A stretch of DNA of 54,838 nt from JAEVLT01 sp964484065. Lineage in GTDB: Bacteria; Bacillota; Bacilli; Bacillales; Cytobacillaceae. Below, piece by piece: positions 18,392-26,933 of the stretch. Every line of letters starts with the position of its first letter. Positions within the stretch are counted from its first letter, which is position 1. The DNA lies in NCBI GenBank assembly GCA_964484065.1, contig CAZAEW010000020.1:1-54838 (forward strand), read 5' to 3'. The translations under genes and the position numbers were made by a program. The notes beneath the pieces are model-generated. The model had not been told where the DNA came from, did no database searches, and saw only the letters and a list, made by a program, of their open reading frames with translations.

Positions 18392-20908
18392 ATGGGTAAA
18401 AAATGGAGACGCTCCTTATTCTTATGTGTGTTGTGCATCTTGATTGCTATGCCATACAATGTTTTTGCAAATACGACCGGTACCGATGAGACTTCCGCTT
18501 CAACAGTAACCACAGAAAGTTCAGCAGACAATTCTGCTCCACCAAGTGATGCATCTGCAGCCAATGATACAGGGACTGTAACAGCTGAACCAGCTCCTGC
18601 AGCAGACCAGACTACTTCGAGTCCTGAGCAAACCGTAACTCCGGCTCCAGATCAGCAACAAGGAGTTACTACTCAAGCTCCCACTGTTGATACAACTTCA
18701 CCGACAAATGACAATAATGCAGCGGCGCCTGCACCAGCAGCACCTGCATCAACAACGGACCAGGCCAGTGCCACTGTTGACGCCGCGGCCAATGTTCAAG
18801 CTGATGCTGTCTATTTAGGACAATCAGACAACCATGAACCTAAAATTGCAACCGTTACCTTTAGTCAACAGGATGTCCATGTGGGTGACACTGTCAAGGT
18901 AACGGTAAAACATGACTTTGGATCAACGACTAACTATTCGGTTTTAGATGTATCTGCACGAATTTGGGATCCAGCCAAGGACCTAAATGATTCGCAAACA
19001 ATTACATTAAGATATGATTCCGATCATGATGAGTGGTTCGGATATTTTGTCGTTCAGGAATCATGGAATCCGGGCTATTGGCGTGCAGAAATTACAGCTC
19101 ATTATAACTTCACATGTGAACATGGAGTTACTTATTCAGATTATGAAGTTGATAAGAGAATCCCATATGCATTTAATGTAGTAAATAATGGTGACTCAAC
19201 CCCTCCTGAGGTTGTCAGTGTTACTGCAGATCCTACTCCGGTTAAAGCTGGACAGGAGGTAACCTTTACTGCGACGATCAAAGATGTTAATAATCAATCA
19301 AGTGTTGTCTATGCAGATTTATTAATCTATCAAAATGGCACTGAATTGTACTTCGATGCAGAACATTATGTAGTTTTAACACATGTATCAGGTGATATTT
19401 GGCAAGGCAAATATGTTATTCCTGCCAATTTGCCGGATGACTCCAGAATCGAGTATTCCATCCTTGCCTATGATCAAGAGGGCAATGCCGTTCTAAAAGA
19501 TAGCGGCAGTAAAACAAGAAAAAACTTTAGAGTTTCAAATAAACTTGGGGATGTAATTAAGCTCGTGTCTCCAGATTGGTATAGTAATTATTCCGTTAGC
19601 AAGGGCGATCCAGCGACTGTCAAAGTAAAAGTAAAAGCTAAAGATATTGGAGAGGGCATTAACGCCAAATCTTTACAAGCTGTTCTTTACAGTTACCAGA
19701 CAGGTCAATATTATCACTTTACAGACTTGACGAATGTTCCTGACACAAATGCGTGGAAAGGAGACATTAAACTTACCTATATGGATCGTGGCGGTTGGTA
19801 TGCAGTATATGTAACTGGAGAGTACAGCAATGGAAGTAAGATCAATTATCAATATATGACGGAAATTTATCTGCAAAATGATGATTATGTTAATGTAAGT
19901 ATCGATAAGATTAACATTAACCCAAAAAGACCGGCTTCAGGGGATACAATTAATATTTCGGCAGCAGTTAATTTCCAAGACTATGTACCAATGTTTGAAG
20001 CTGCAGCCTTAGCTGATGCTAAACCGGATAAACAAATAGCATCCGTCAGTGCTGCCGTTGTATATCCTTCCTACCGTAACGAGGAAGATTATTTCGATTT
20101 GAGTTTTGACCCTGCGACAGGAAAATGGACAAGACCTTATACCCTGAAGGTTTATGACCCTCAAGGTTTTGATGTCCTCATAAAAGCAGTCGATAAGGCA
20201 GGTAACGTTTATTTCGGTTCTGAGACGTTCAACTATGATAAATCCATTATTGATCAAACAGCTCCTAATTTTGATTATGTCAAATTCTCAACGGCAACAA
20301 TTAAATTAGGCCAAACTTACCATGTTGAAACAAAAGTTTTTGATGCATCGGGTGTACAGTCTGTAAGAGCTACACTAACAAATAGGACATCGATTAATTA
20401 TTATAATAATTATTATAATGATAAGGCATTAGTCAGTTCATTGAGTGTTATGTCACCATCTGATATTACGAATGTCGATTATTATGGTAATTGGAATCCG
20501 TTCTTCGATGAAAAATATGCATCACTATCATTTGATTTACACTATAATGCAGCTAAAGGAGTTTGGGAAGGTGATTATACCCTTCCGCTCGATGGACCGA
20601 CAGGATTGTTCGTGGTTAACCTGATTGCTCAAGATACCGTAGGAAACCAGCAAAGTACAGTATTCAACCAGGTTTATTATTCCTCCTTGCCTCAAACACT
20701 GGTGATTTTACCGGCTGACAAAACAGTACCTGTAGATAGTAAACCTGCTGCAGTTGCACCTCTTGTTGCTGAACCAGTAGCTGTAACTACAACTGTAAGT
20801 TCATTACCGAATACTGCTACAAACAGCTATAACCTTCTATTTGCTGGGTTGGTTTTAATAGCTGCCGGTGGTACCATTTTAGTCATCAGAAGAAGAAAAA
20901 CAAATTAA
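18392..20908 (+). CDS. LPxTG-like cell-wall-anchored surface protein
   Basis: An 838-residue exported protein. A signal peptide (about 1-26: basic GKKWRR, hydrophobic core, NVFA before the mature end) leads into about 110 residues of Ser/Thr/Pro/Ala-rich low-complexity linker. Several Ig-like beta domains follow, each opening with 'P-V-K-A-G/D-x-V-x-V-x-V/F-x-A/V' style strands and containing YxVxV(N/K)AxDxxGN motifs. The C terminus carries a sorting signal: LPNTA, a hydrophobic segment, then RRRKTN. LPNTA is close to the LPDTA/S motif read by the B. subtilis class D sortase YhcS. Its role as adhesin, receptor or structural stalk is unknown. The start at ATG 18392 is supported by GAGGGA; an ATG 21 bases upstream lacks a site. 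No sortase is encoded in this window. Confidence 0.85.
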   Translation: MGKKWRRSLFLCVLCILIAMPYNVFANTTGTDETSASTVTTESSADNSAPPSDASAANDTGTVTAEPAPAADQTTSSPEQTVTPAPDQQQGVTTQAPTVDTTSPTNDNNAAAPAPAAPASTTDQASATVDAAANVQADAVYLGQSDNHEPKIATVTFSQQDVHVGDTVKVTVKHDFGSTTNYSVLDVSARIWDPAKDLNDSQTITLRYDSDHDEWFGYFVVQESWNPGYWRAEITAHYNFTCEHGVTYSDYEVDKRIPYAFNVVNNGDSTPPEVVSVTADPTPVKAGQEVTFTATIKDVNNQSSVVYADLLIYQNGTELYFDAEHYVVLTHVSGDIWQGKYVIPANLPDDSRIEYSILAYDQEGNAVLKDSGSKTRKNFRVSNKLGDVIKLVSPDWYSNYSVSKGDPATVKVKVKAKDIGEGINAKSLQAVLYSYQTGQYYHFTDLTNVPDTNAWKGDIKLTYMDRGGWYAVYVTGEYSNGSKINYQYMTEIYLQNDDYVNVSIDKININPKRPASGDTINISAAVNFQDYVPMFEAAALADAKPDKQIASVSAAVVYPSYRNEEDYFDLSFDPATGKWTRPYTLKVYDPQGFDVLIKAVDKAGNVYFGSETFNYDKSIIDQTAPNFDYVKFSTATIKLGQTYHVETKVFDASGVQSVRATLTNRTSINYYNNYYNDKALVSSLSVMSPSDITNVDYYGNWNPFFDEKYASLSFDLHYNAAKGVWEGDYTLPLDGPTGLFVVNLIAQDTVGNQQSTVFNQVYYSSLPQTLVILPADKTVPVDSKPAAVAPLVAEPVAVTTTVSSLPNTATNSYNLLFAGLVLIAAGGTILVIRRRKTN

Positions 20909-20915
20909 TAGCAAA

Positions 20916-20955
20916 AGAGAGGACCTAAAGCATCAACTTAGGTCCTCTCTACTCT
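20916..20955. terminator. bidirectional intrinsic terminator
   Basis: Perfect 13-bp stem AGAGAGGACCTAA / TTAGGTCCTCTCT between convergent genes. The minus side has TTTT directly after the stem (for cdd). The plus side has a weaker T-rich tail. Confidence 0.85.
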
Positions 20956-20981
20956 TATACATTACTTTTACAAAAAAGTTT

Positions 20982-21377
20982 CTATTTCAAATCCCTTGGC
21001 GAGAATGCACCCGGCAATAATTCCGCCGGCGTAGTACTCAAAATATCCCCTTTTAAATTTGTTAAAATGATTTTCATATCGGCCTCACAAAGCTCAGAAA
21101 TCACCTGGCGGCATGCCCCGCATGGTGAAACCGGCCCATCTGTATCCGCAACAACGACAAGTGTATCAAATTTGGTGACTCCTTCGGAATAGGCCTTGAA
21201 AAGAGCAGTTCGTTCCGCGCAATTCGTCACGCTGTAAGCGGCATTTTCAATATTGCATCCGTGAAAAATTTTTCCATCCTTTGCAACAAGTGCAGCTCCA
21301 ACCTTAAACTTTGAATATGGAACATATGCAAAATCCCTTGCTTGAAGCGCTTCCTTAATCAGGTCTTTTTCATCCAT
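20982..21377 (-). CDS. cdd: cytidine deaminase
   Basis: A 131-residue zinc enzyme that converts (deoxy)cytidine to (deoxy)uridine in pyrimidine salvage. Zn ligands Cys53, Cys86 and Cys89 and the catalytic Glu55 are visible in TNCAERTAL and PCGACRQVI. The substrate motif GCNIENAAYS is also present. Length is typical of the homotetrameric form. ATG 21377 is preceded by GGGGGAG. It is the last gene of deoC-xapX-cdd, and a terminator follows. Confidence 0.96.
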   Translation of the reverse strand: MDEKDLIKEALQARDFAYVPYSKFKVGAALVAKDGKIFHGCNIENAAYSVTNCAERTALFKAYSEGVTKFDTLVVVADTDGPVSPCGACRQVISELCEADMKIILTNLKGDILSTTPAELLPGAFSPRDLK

Positions 21378-21411
21378 CCTTTTCACTCCCCCAAGCTGGA
21401 AATCAGCTATT

Positions 21412-21582
21412 TTAATGCTGGAACCATTTTACCATCCACTCTGCCACAATTCCCCCAAAATAAACACCAAAAATACCGATTACACCTGTAAGTACCGGAG
21501 GAGCAGGTAATGGCAGCTTTATCAATTTAAATAAAATGCCGACGACCATCCCAGCTACTAATGCCAAAAATATTTCTTTCAT
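21412..21582 (-). CDS. XapX domain membrane protein
   Basis: A 56-residue membrane protein with two hydrophobic segments flanking KLIKLPLPAPPVLTG, the hallmark of the XapX (DUF1427) family. Family members often sit next to nucleoside-catabolism genes, but no activity is established as far as I know. ATG 21582 has AAGGGG at a good distance. Lying between deoC and cdd on the same strand, it may assist nucleoside uptake or membrane association (inference). Confidence 0.85.
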   Translation of the reverse strand: MKEIFLALVAGMVVGILFKLIKLPLPAPPVLTGVIGIFGVYFGGIVAEWMVKWFQH

Positions 21583-21607
21583 CGCAAACCCCTTTTTCAC
21601 GAAATGA

Positions 21608-22282
21608 TTAATAATTGCTTGTTGAGGTTTCCCCTTTGACAATGGCAATCCCGGCGCTGGCCCCGATTCTTGTAGCACCCGCTTCAATCATGGCAAGGGC
21701 ATCCTCACGGCTGCGAACACCGCCAGAAGCTTTCACCCCAATTTCAGGTCCTACCGTTTTCCTCATTAATTGGATATCTGCTGCAGTTGCACCGCCAGTA
21801 GAGAAGCCGGTTGAAGTTTTTACGTAATCAGCTCCTGCTTTTACCGCAAGTTCGCAGGCTCTCTTTTTTTCTTCATCCGTTAATAAAGAGGTTTCAATGA
21901 TCACTTTTGTTAAGGCTTTCCCTTTTGCCGTTTCTACAACAGCACGGATATCTTTTTCTACAAGTTCATCATTCTTATCTTTAAGAGCCCCAATATTAAT
22001 GACCATATCTACTTCGGTTGCCCCATTTTCAATGGCATTTTTTGTTTCAAATGCTTTTGTTTCAGAAGTCGTTGCCCCCAGCGGAAAGCCAATTACCGTG
22101 CAAACCTTTACTTCCGGAGTGTCTGCGAGGATCTCCGCTGCCGTTTTGACCCATACCGGATTTACACAAACGGAAGCAAATGAATATTCTTTTGCTTCTG
22201 CTGCAAGCTTTTCAATTGCCTCTTTTGTTGCATCTGCTTTTAAGAGAGTATGGTCGATCATTCGTGCCACATTTTGCGTCAT
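21608..22282 (-). CDS. deoC: deoxyribose-phosphate aldolase
   Basis: Class I aldolase splitting 2-deoxyribose-5-phosphate into acetaldehyde and glyceraldehyde-3-phosphate (224 residues, TIM barrel, cytosolic). The Schiff-base Lys155 is in YVKTSTGF, with supporting Lys184 in VKASGG and Asp92 in EVDMVIN. The motif VCTVIGFPLGA is characteristic. It is first in an operon with xapX (25-base gap) and cdd, which together degrade deoxynucleosides. The leader has GGAGT before the ATG. Control by DeoR is usual in Bacillus, but no DeoR gene or clear operator is visible here. Confidence 0.96.
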   Translation of the reverse strand: MTQNVARMIDHTLLKADATKEAIEKLAAEAKEYSFASVCVNPVWVKTAAEILADTPEVKVCTVIGFPLGATTSETKAFETKNAIENGATEVDMVINIGALKDKNDELVEKDIRAVVETAKGKALTKVIIETSLLTDEEKKRACELAVKAGADYVKTSTGFSTGGATAADIQLMRKTVGPEIGVKASGGVRSREDALAMIEAGATRIGASAGIAIVKGETSTSNY

Positions 22283-22545
22283 TATTTTAAACTCCTTTTT
22301 ATTATTATTTTACCATAAATTGCTTCTGCCATTTAACCCTTGTAACTATAACGAATTATTATTATTAATATGCACCTTTAATTATTACAAAATAATTATA
22401 ATCATTCCTTTTAATAAGGTTTCCAATCCAGTTGAAAAAGTATCTCCCTTTTTTGAACAGATTATGAACTTTTTCGCGGCACTCGTCCCCCGGTTGGAAT
22501 TCAAATCATATTTTGGGGTATTATTCAAGTAAAGGGGGGCCTGCC

Positions 22546-24708
22546 ATGCTGCAAAATTTTGGTGAAAAGCTGTACCGAAACCGAAAGTTGATCCTTCTTC
22601 TCTGGGTCTTGATCATATTTGGCTTTGGTTATTTTGTTACAAAGCTTCCGTCCGTTTTGAGCGGAAACGGTTTTGAATATCAAGGGGAATATAAGGCAGC
22701 AGGAAAGATGTTAGAAAAGGATTTTCAGCATCCTAAATCAACCATTATCCTTTTGTTTCATCGAAAAAGTTCAATCAGTGACCAGGACTTTAAAGATTAT
22801 ATTCAAACCTCTTTGCAAAAACTAAAAGGGTTTAATGAAATAAAAAAAATCACAACCCCATATGACCAGCCCGGAATGATAAAAGGAAAATATGCATACG
22901 GACTTCTTTCTTTTGATAAAGACACCGAAAGTCTAGGCAAAGAAATTAATAAACTGAATAAGAAATTAACCAATAAACCAGGCCTAACAGTCACCATGAC
23001 CGGTGAACCTGTGATTGTAAAAGACCTTAATTATGCAAGCCAAGAGGATTTGGCAAAAGCCGAAATGATTGGTCTGCCGATCGCCCTCTTCATTTTAATA
23101 CTTGCCTTTGGCGGCATTATCGCAGCCTCTGTTCCGCTCATCATCGGAATCGTGTCCATCTTAACAACGATGGGAATTGTCTATTTTTATAGTTACAGCA
23201 CCCATTTGTCGATTTTTATATTAAATATCGTCCCCATGATCGGACTTGCCTTAAGTATTGATTTCGCCCTGCTATTTATTAACCGTTTTAAGGAAGAAAT
23301 CAACAAGAAACCTGTAAATGAAGCGATTCAAACGACTATCTCGACAGCTGGCAGGTCGATCATCTTTTCCGGACTTTGCGTTTTTATTGGCCTTTCCGGT
23401 CTCTTGTTTATCAAAATTGATATTTTTCAAAATGTTGCACTTGGCGGAATGACCGTCGTTTTTGTTTCAGTCCTAACGGCAAATACCTTTCTTCCGGCTT
23501 TGCTTGCTGTAATCGGAAACAGAATCAACAAGTTCAGCATTTTTCCGGTAAAGGATAAACCATCCGCATTTTGGCACTCTTTTGCCGTGTACGTCATGAA
23601 GCATCCGATTATCATGACCGTTTGTTCCTTAGCGATCCTTCTCGCTGGAGTCATTCCTGTTAAAGAAATGAACTTAAGAATCCCAGGCATCGATTCGCTT
23701 CCGGAACGCTACTCATCAAGAATTGCTTATGAAACATTTAAGCAAGAGTTTATTCCTGCAGAGAAACGGGATGAAAAAAAGGTAACCATTGTCCTGCAAT
23801 CAAACGGCAAACTTCTTGAAAGCGGCAATCTTAAAAAGGCTGACGAGTTTATCAGTCAGCTTAAGAAAGATCATCTTGTCAATGAAGTAGATTCCCTTTT
23901 TTCTGCTACAAAAACACAAAGCCCACAACAGCTTTCCCAGGTTTTATCATACGGGAATCAGCAGCAAATAGCACCTATTTTACATTATTATGTAAGCGAT
24001 AATAAGATGCTTGTTGAAGCCTATTTAAAAACCGATGATCAGACGGAAACAAGGAAATGGATTAACCTTTGGGCTTCAAAAGACTTTTCTTTAAAAACAA
24101 CCTTTGGCGGACAAATTAAATTTGAACAGGAAATTTTCGATGAGATTTTCAAAAAGGCGCCTTATGGACTTTTGCTTATTTTTGTCACAACTTTTATTAT
24201 TTTAATGAGCGCTTTCCGCTCCATTCTGATCCCTTTAAAAGCGATCATTATGAATATGTTAAGTCTTGGCTGTACATTTGGAATTGTTGTTTGGATTTTC
24301 CAGCAAGGACATTTAGGAATTAAGCCTGTTGATATTTCCCTTATCTTGCCGGTGTTTGTTTTCAGCCTCGTCTTCGGGCTGTCTATGGACTATGAGGTGT
24401 TTTTGATTTCAAGGATACAGGAATTTTATTTAAAAACAGGTGACAATAGTACCGCCACGATATACGGATTAACCTATACTAGCAAAATTATCACTTCGGC
24501 TGCCGCGATTATGATTGTCGTTACGGGGGCGTTTGCCTTTACGGGCGTGATGCCAATAAAGCAGCTCGGTGTAGGAATTGCTGCTGCCATCTTTATTGAT
24601 GCGACGATTGTGAGGATGGTGCTTGTTCCGGCCTTGATGAAATTGCTTGGGGATTGGAACTGGTGGTTGTTTGGGTTTAAAAATAAACATTTTAAAAAGC
24701 CGGCTTGA
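22546..24708 (+). CDS. MMPL-family RND transporter (YdfJ-like)
   Basis: A 720-residue MMPL-type membrane protein with internal duplication: one N-terminal helix (about 15-33), an extracytoplasmic domain, helices from about 175 to 320, a helix near 350, a second domain, and helices from about 545 to 700. The MMPL signatures GLALSIDFALLFINRFKEE and VFGLSMDYEVFLISRIQE carry the buried Asp residues for proton coupling. Homologues export lipids or drugs; the cargo here is unknown. ATG 22546 follows AAAGGGGGG. It is monocistronic and shares a 263-base divergent promoter region with deoC. Confidence 0.92.
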   Translation: MLQNFGEKLYRNRKLILLLWVLIIFGFGYFVTKLPSVLSGNGFEYQGEYKAAGKMLEKDFQHPKSTIILLFHRKSSISDQDFKDYIQTSLQKLKGFNEIKKITTPYDQPGMIKGKYAYGLLSFDKDTESLGKEINKLNKKLTNKPGLTVTMTGEPVIVKDLNYASQEDLAKAEMIGLPIALFILILAFGGIIAASVPLIIGIVSILTTMGIVYFYSYSTHLSIFILNIVPMIGLALSIDFALLFINRFKEEINKKPVNEAIQTTISTAGRSIIFSGLCVFIGLSGLLFIKIDIFQNVALGGMTVVFVSVLTANTFLPALLAVIGNRINKFSIFPVKDKPSAFWHSFAVYVMKHPIIMTVCSLAILLAGVIPVKEMNLRIPGIDSLPERYSSRIAYETFKQEFIPAEKRDEKKVTIVLQSNGKLLESGNLKKADEFISQLKKDHLVNEVDSLFSATKTQSPQQLSQVLSYGNQQQIAPILHYYVSDNKMLVEAYLKTDDQTETRKWINLWASKDFSLKTTFGGQIKFEQEIFDEIFKKAPYGLLLIFVTTFIILMSAFRSILIPLKAIIMNMLSLGCTFGIVVWIFQQGHLGIKPVDISLILPVFVFSLVFGLSMDYEVFLISRIQEFYLKTGDNSTATIYGLTYTSKIITSAAAIMIVVTGAFAFTGVMPIKQLGVGIAAAIFIDATIVRMVLVPALMKLLGDWNWWLFGFKNKHFKKPA

Positions 24709-24725
24709 TTTAGGCCGGCTTTTCC
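24695..24725 (+). terminator. intrinsic terminator
   Basis: Stem AAAAGCCGGC / GCCGGCTTTT ends the MMPL transporter transcript. Confidence 0.85.
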
Positions 24726-24754
24726 TATTTTTGGTTGGTGTTTTTTACATACTT

Positions 24755-24880
24755 GTGAACTTCGTAGAATTCTGTGTGAACTTCGTAGAATTCCTCGTGA
24801 ACTTTGTTGAATTCATCTTAAATTGTGTAGAATTCCTTGTGAACTTTGTTGAATTAACCTTAAATTGTGTGGAATTCCAA
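24755..24880. repeat. 21-bp tandem array, six units
   Basis: Six consecutive units begin at 24755, 24776, 24797, 24818, 24839 and 24860, exactly 21 bp apart. The consensus is approximately GTGAACTTYGTAGAATTCCT. Units 4 and 6 are a variant beginning TTAAATTGTGTAGAATTCC. Most units carry GAATTC. Read in one frame it would give a 7-residue repeat (VNFVEF-x), but that reading overlaps the end of the transporter gene and has no ribosome binding site, so I treat the array as non-coding. Confidence 0.9.
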
Positions 24881-24948
24881 TCATAATGGAGTATTGGCGG
24901 CAAAAATCGGCCCCAACGGCAGAGATTTTTGCCTTCATCTTAAATTTT

Positions 24949-25290
24949 TTAGATATTTTTCGCGTATTGTTCCCCAGGAAGCTTAGTTAAAACCACATAT
25001 AAACTGACAGGTTCCGTTCCGCTGTTCTTAAAGGCCAGTTCTTCCGTATCGCTGGTATGAATGACATCAGCTTCGGCAATTTCCGTTTCCTGTCCATCGA
25101 TAATAATCGTTCCCTTGCCGGTTAAAACAAACAGAAAAACCTCTGACCCAGGATGTTTATGGGCAGGAAGTGTCTGCCCAGGCATAAAGTTCAGCACAAA
25201 TGCCGTGCTCTCACCGGTGTTGAAAATAACCCTCTTCGTAAATTTTTCGTCGCTATATTCCTGATAGGCCTTTACGGATTGTTTTTGCAT
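24949..25290 (-). CDS. small cupin-domain protein
   Basis: A 113-residue single-domain cupin (beta barrel). Metal-binding motif 1 is recognisable as HKHPGSEVFLFVLTGKGTIIIDG and motif 2 as the weaker IHTSDTEELAFKNSG, in which the usual His is not obvious. Function could be a small-molecule enzyme or sensor; the sequence does not decide. ATG 25290 is preceded by GGAGGA. A Fur-box-like sequence overlaps its likely promoter. It is monocistronic. Confidence 0.85.
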   Translation of the reverse strand: MQKQSVKAYQEYSDEKFTKRVIFNTGESTAFVLNFMPGQTLPAHKHPGSEVFLFVLTGKGTIIIDGQETEIAEADVIHTSDTEELAFKNSGTEPVSLYVVLTKLPGEQYAKNI

Positions 25291-25330
25291 TGTTAATATC
25301 CTCCTCCAAACTTGTTACTATCATTCTAAT

Positions 25331-25345
25331 TGAAAACAATTATCA
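25331..25345 (-). promoter_or_regulatory. Fur-box-like operator
   Basis: On the minus strand TGATAATTGTTTTCA matches 13 of 15 positions of the 7-1-7 Fur/PerR/Zur-type box TGATAATNATTATCA. It lies about 40 bases upstream of the cupin start, where repression would be possible. Which family member binds is not decidable. Confidence 0.4.
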
Positions 25346-25400
25346 ATAGAGTGAGCCGAATCACATAAACCTATTTTTGCTTTAAATGAAGGATTTATGT

Positions 25401-25590
25401 AAAAAACATACATGTGTATCACTTCCAATCCATGTATGGAAATAAAACAAATTTGAGCAATACACCAACATAATAAAGGCGGTGTGGGCGGAGCAATGTT
25501 AAACCTTTTCGAGAAAGAAGATACAGTTCCTCGCTTTGAATGGTTAAAAACAACATGACTTTTGCGCAGCTCCGCCCCTTTTCAAAAGAA
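25401..25590. repeat. dispersed intergenic repeat, copy A
   Basis: It begins AAAAAACATACATG and ends near GCTCCGCCCCTTTTC. It matches copy C (29139-29330) in a core of about 60 bases (GAGCAATACACCAACAT through GTTAAACCTTTTC) and in the last 35 bases. Internal inverted repeats GGGCGGAGC (25486-25494) and GCTCCGCCC (25569-25577) could fold into a long hairpin. No open reading frame fits it. It lies immediately downstream of the oxidoreductase operon. Confidence 0.85.
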
Positions 25591-25645
25591 AAAAGCCTGC
25601 CCTTTTAATGAATACCGGGACAGACTTTCGCTGCTAAAAGGCAGG
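25591..25645 (-). terminator. intrinsic terminator of oxidoreductase operon
   Basis: On the minus strand CCTGCCTTTT, which overlaps the stop of the gamma-subunit gene, pairs with AAAAGGGCAGG across a 29-base loop. C-TTTTTT follows. The large loop lowers confidence. Confidence 0.55.
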
Positions 25646-26182
25646 TTCAAGAACAAGGCTTGCTCCCATCCTCAACGCATTCTTATTAACATCGATTAAA
25701 TGATGCTTTTCCACTGCCAGCACTTTTGGAAGTGATTGTACGATGGAATCCAATGAAATAATGTTAACGGCTGCCAGATAGGCTCCAAGCAAAATCATGT
25801 TGGCTACTCGCGTATTGCCAAGTTCATTCGCCATTTCCGTTGCTTTCACTTCCACAATCAAAAGATCGTCCCGCTTTGACCTCCTCGTTACAAGTGATGA
25901 ATTTATTATTAGAAGACCTCCTGAACAGATACGCGGTTCAAATTTATCAAAGGAAGGGTCATTTAAAACAATCGCTGCTGAAGGCCTGGAAACAACCGGC
26001 GAACCGACAGGCTCATCACTGACAACAACGGCACAGTTTGCCGTTCCTCCTCTTTGCTCCGGCCCATATGACGGGAGCCATGAGACATTTTTCCCGTCCC
26101 TCATTCCGGCGTAAGCAAGAAGCTGTCCCATCGACATAACGCCCTGCCCGCCAAAACCGGCAATAATGATTTCTTCCAACAC
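25634..26182 (-). CDS. 2-oxoacid:ferredoxin oxidoreductase, gamma subunit
   Basis: A 182-residue gamma domain of the pyruvate/2-ketoisovalerate/2-oxoglutarate ferredoxin oxidoreductase superfamily. It begins with the hallmark IIIAGFGGQGVMSMGQLLAYAG and contains SYGPEQRGGTANCAVVVSDEPVGSP. It binds no cofactor itself but completes the heterotetramer. I choose GTG 26182, one base after the beta-subunit stop and preceded by GGGGAGGG; longer in-frame starts would lie inside the beta gene. It is last in the operon. Confidence 0.93.
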   Translation of the reverse strand: MLEEIIIAGFGGQGVMSMGQLLAYAGMRDGKNVSWLPSYGPEQRGGTANCAVVVSDEPVGSPVVSRPSAAIVLNDPSFDKFEPRICSGGLLIINSSLVTRRSKRDDLLIVEVKATEMANELGNTRVANMILLGAYLAAVNIISLDSIVQSLPKVLAVEKHHLIDVNKNALRMGASLVLEPAF

Positions 26183-26183
26183 G

Positions 26184-26933
26184 TCAATCCCTCCCCGTAC
26201 TTTTAAAGACCCCAAGCGGAAAAATCGGCACCATATTATCATTGACCCAATCAAGTGATTCTTGCGGATTCAACCCCCAGTTCGTCGGGCAAGTGGACAA
26301 AATTTCTACCATTGAAAATCCTAACTTGTTTTTCTGTGTTTCGAATGCCGTCCGAATCGCCTTCTTGGCTTTTGCAATATGGGGTACATCGTGAACAGAA
26401 ACCCTTTCAATATAAGCAGCACCATCCAAAGTTGCCAGCATTTCACTAACCCTGATTGGGGATCCTTGAATACCTTCATCACGTCCAAATGGAGTAGTTG
26501 CCGTTTTTTGTCCAATAATCGTAGTTGGCGCCATTTGTCCGCCTGTCATTCCGTAGATGGCGTTATTCACAAAGATGACGGTGATCTTTTCGCCTCTGGC
26601 AGCAGCATGAATCACTTCACTCATCCCAATCGAAGCCAAATCTCCGTCACCTTGGTACGTAAAAACAAACCGATCCGGAAGAACCCGCTTTACTCCAGTC
26701 GCAACGGCAGGAGCACGGCCATGCGCAGCCTGGGTCATATCGCAATTAAAATATTCGTAAGCAAGCACAGAGCATCCGACAGAGGCGACTCCTACCGTAT
26801 CCTCCAAAATATCCATTTCTTCTAAAACTTCCCCGACAAGGCGATGGATAACTCCATGTGTACAGCCTGGGCAATAGTGGGTAGGCTTAGCAGTCAGACC
26901 TGATGTTTTCTTAAAAAATGTTTTTAGACTCAT
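26184..26933 (-). CDS. 2-oxoacid:ferredoxin oxidoreductase, beta subunit (TPP-binding)
   Basis: A 249-residue TPP-binding subunit. HYCPGCTHGVIHR near residue 20 and the TPP/Mg motif QGDGDLASIGMSE-(N)-FVNNAIYGMTGGQMAPTT are diagnostic of KorB/VorA-type subunits. With the alpha subunit it decarboxylates a 2-oxoacid to an acyl-CoA, sending electrons to the ferredoxin subunit. Its ATG overlaps the alpha-subunit stop by 4 bases. Whether the substrate is 2-oxoglutarate, a branched-chain 2-oxoacid or pyruvate cannot be settled from sequence. Confidence 0.95.
   Translation of the reverse strand: MSLKTFFKKTSGLTAKPTHYCPGCTHGVIHRLVGEVLEEMDILEDTVGVASVGCSVLAYEYFNCDMTQAAHGRAPAVATGVKRVLPDRFVFTYQGDGDLASIGMSEVIHAAARGEKITVIFVNNAIYGMTGGQMAPTTIIGQKTATTPFGRDEGIQGSPIRVSEMLATLDGAAYIERVSVHDVPHIAKAKKAIRTAFETQKNKLGFSMVEILSTCPTNWGLNPQESLDWVNDNMVPIFPLGVFKSTGRD

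Noticed and set aside
24755..24880. CRISPR array
   Set aside because: Units are contiguous 21-mers with no unique spacers, and no cas genes are present.
24647..24886. Small protein with VNFVEF repeats
   Set aside because: The frame begins inside the MMPL transporter gene, spans its terminator and has no ribosome binding site, so it is more likely an artefact of the 21-bp repeat.
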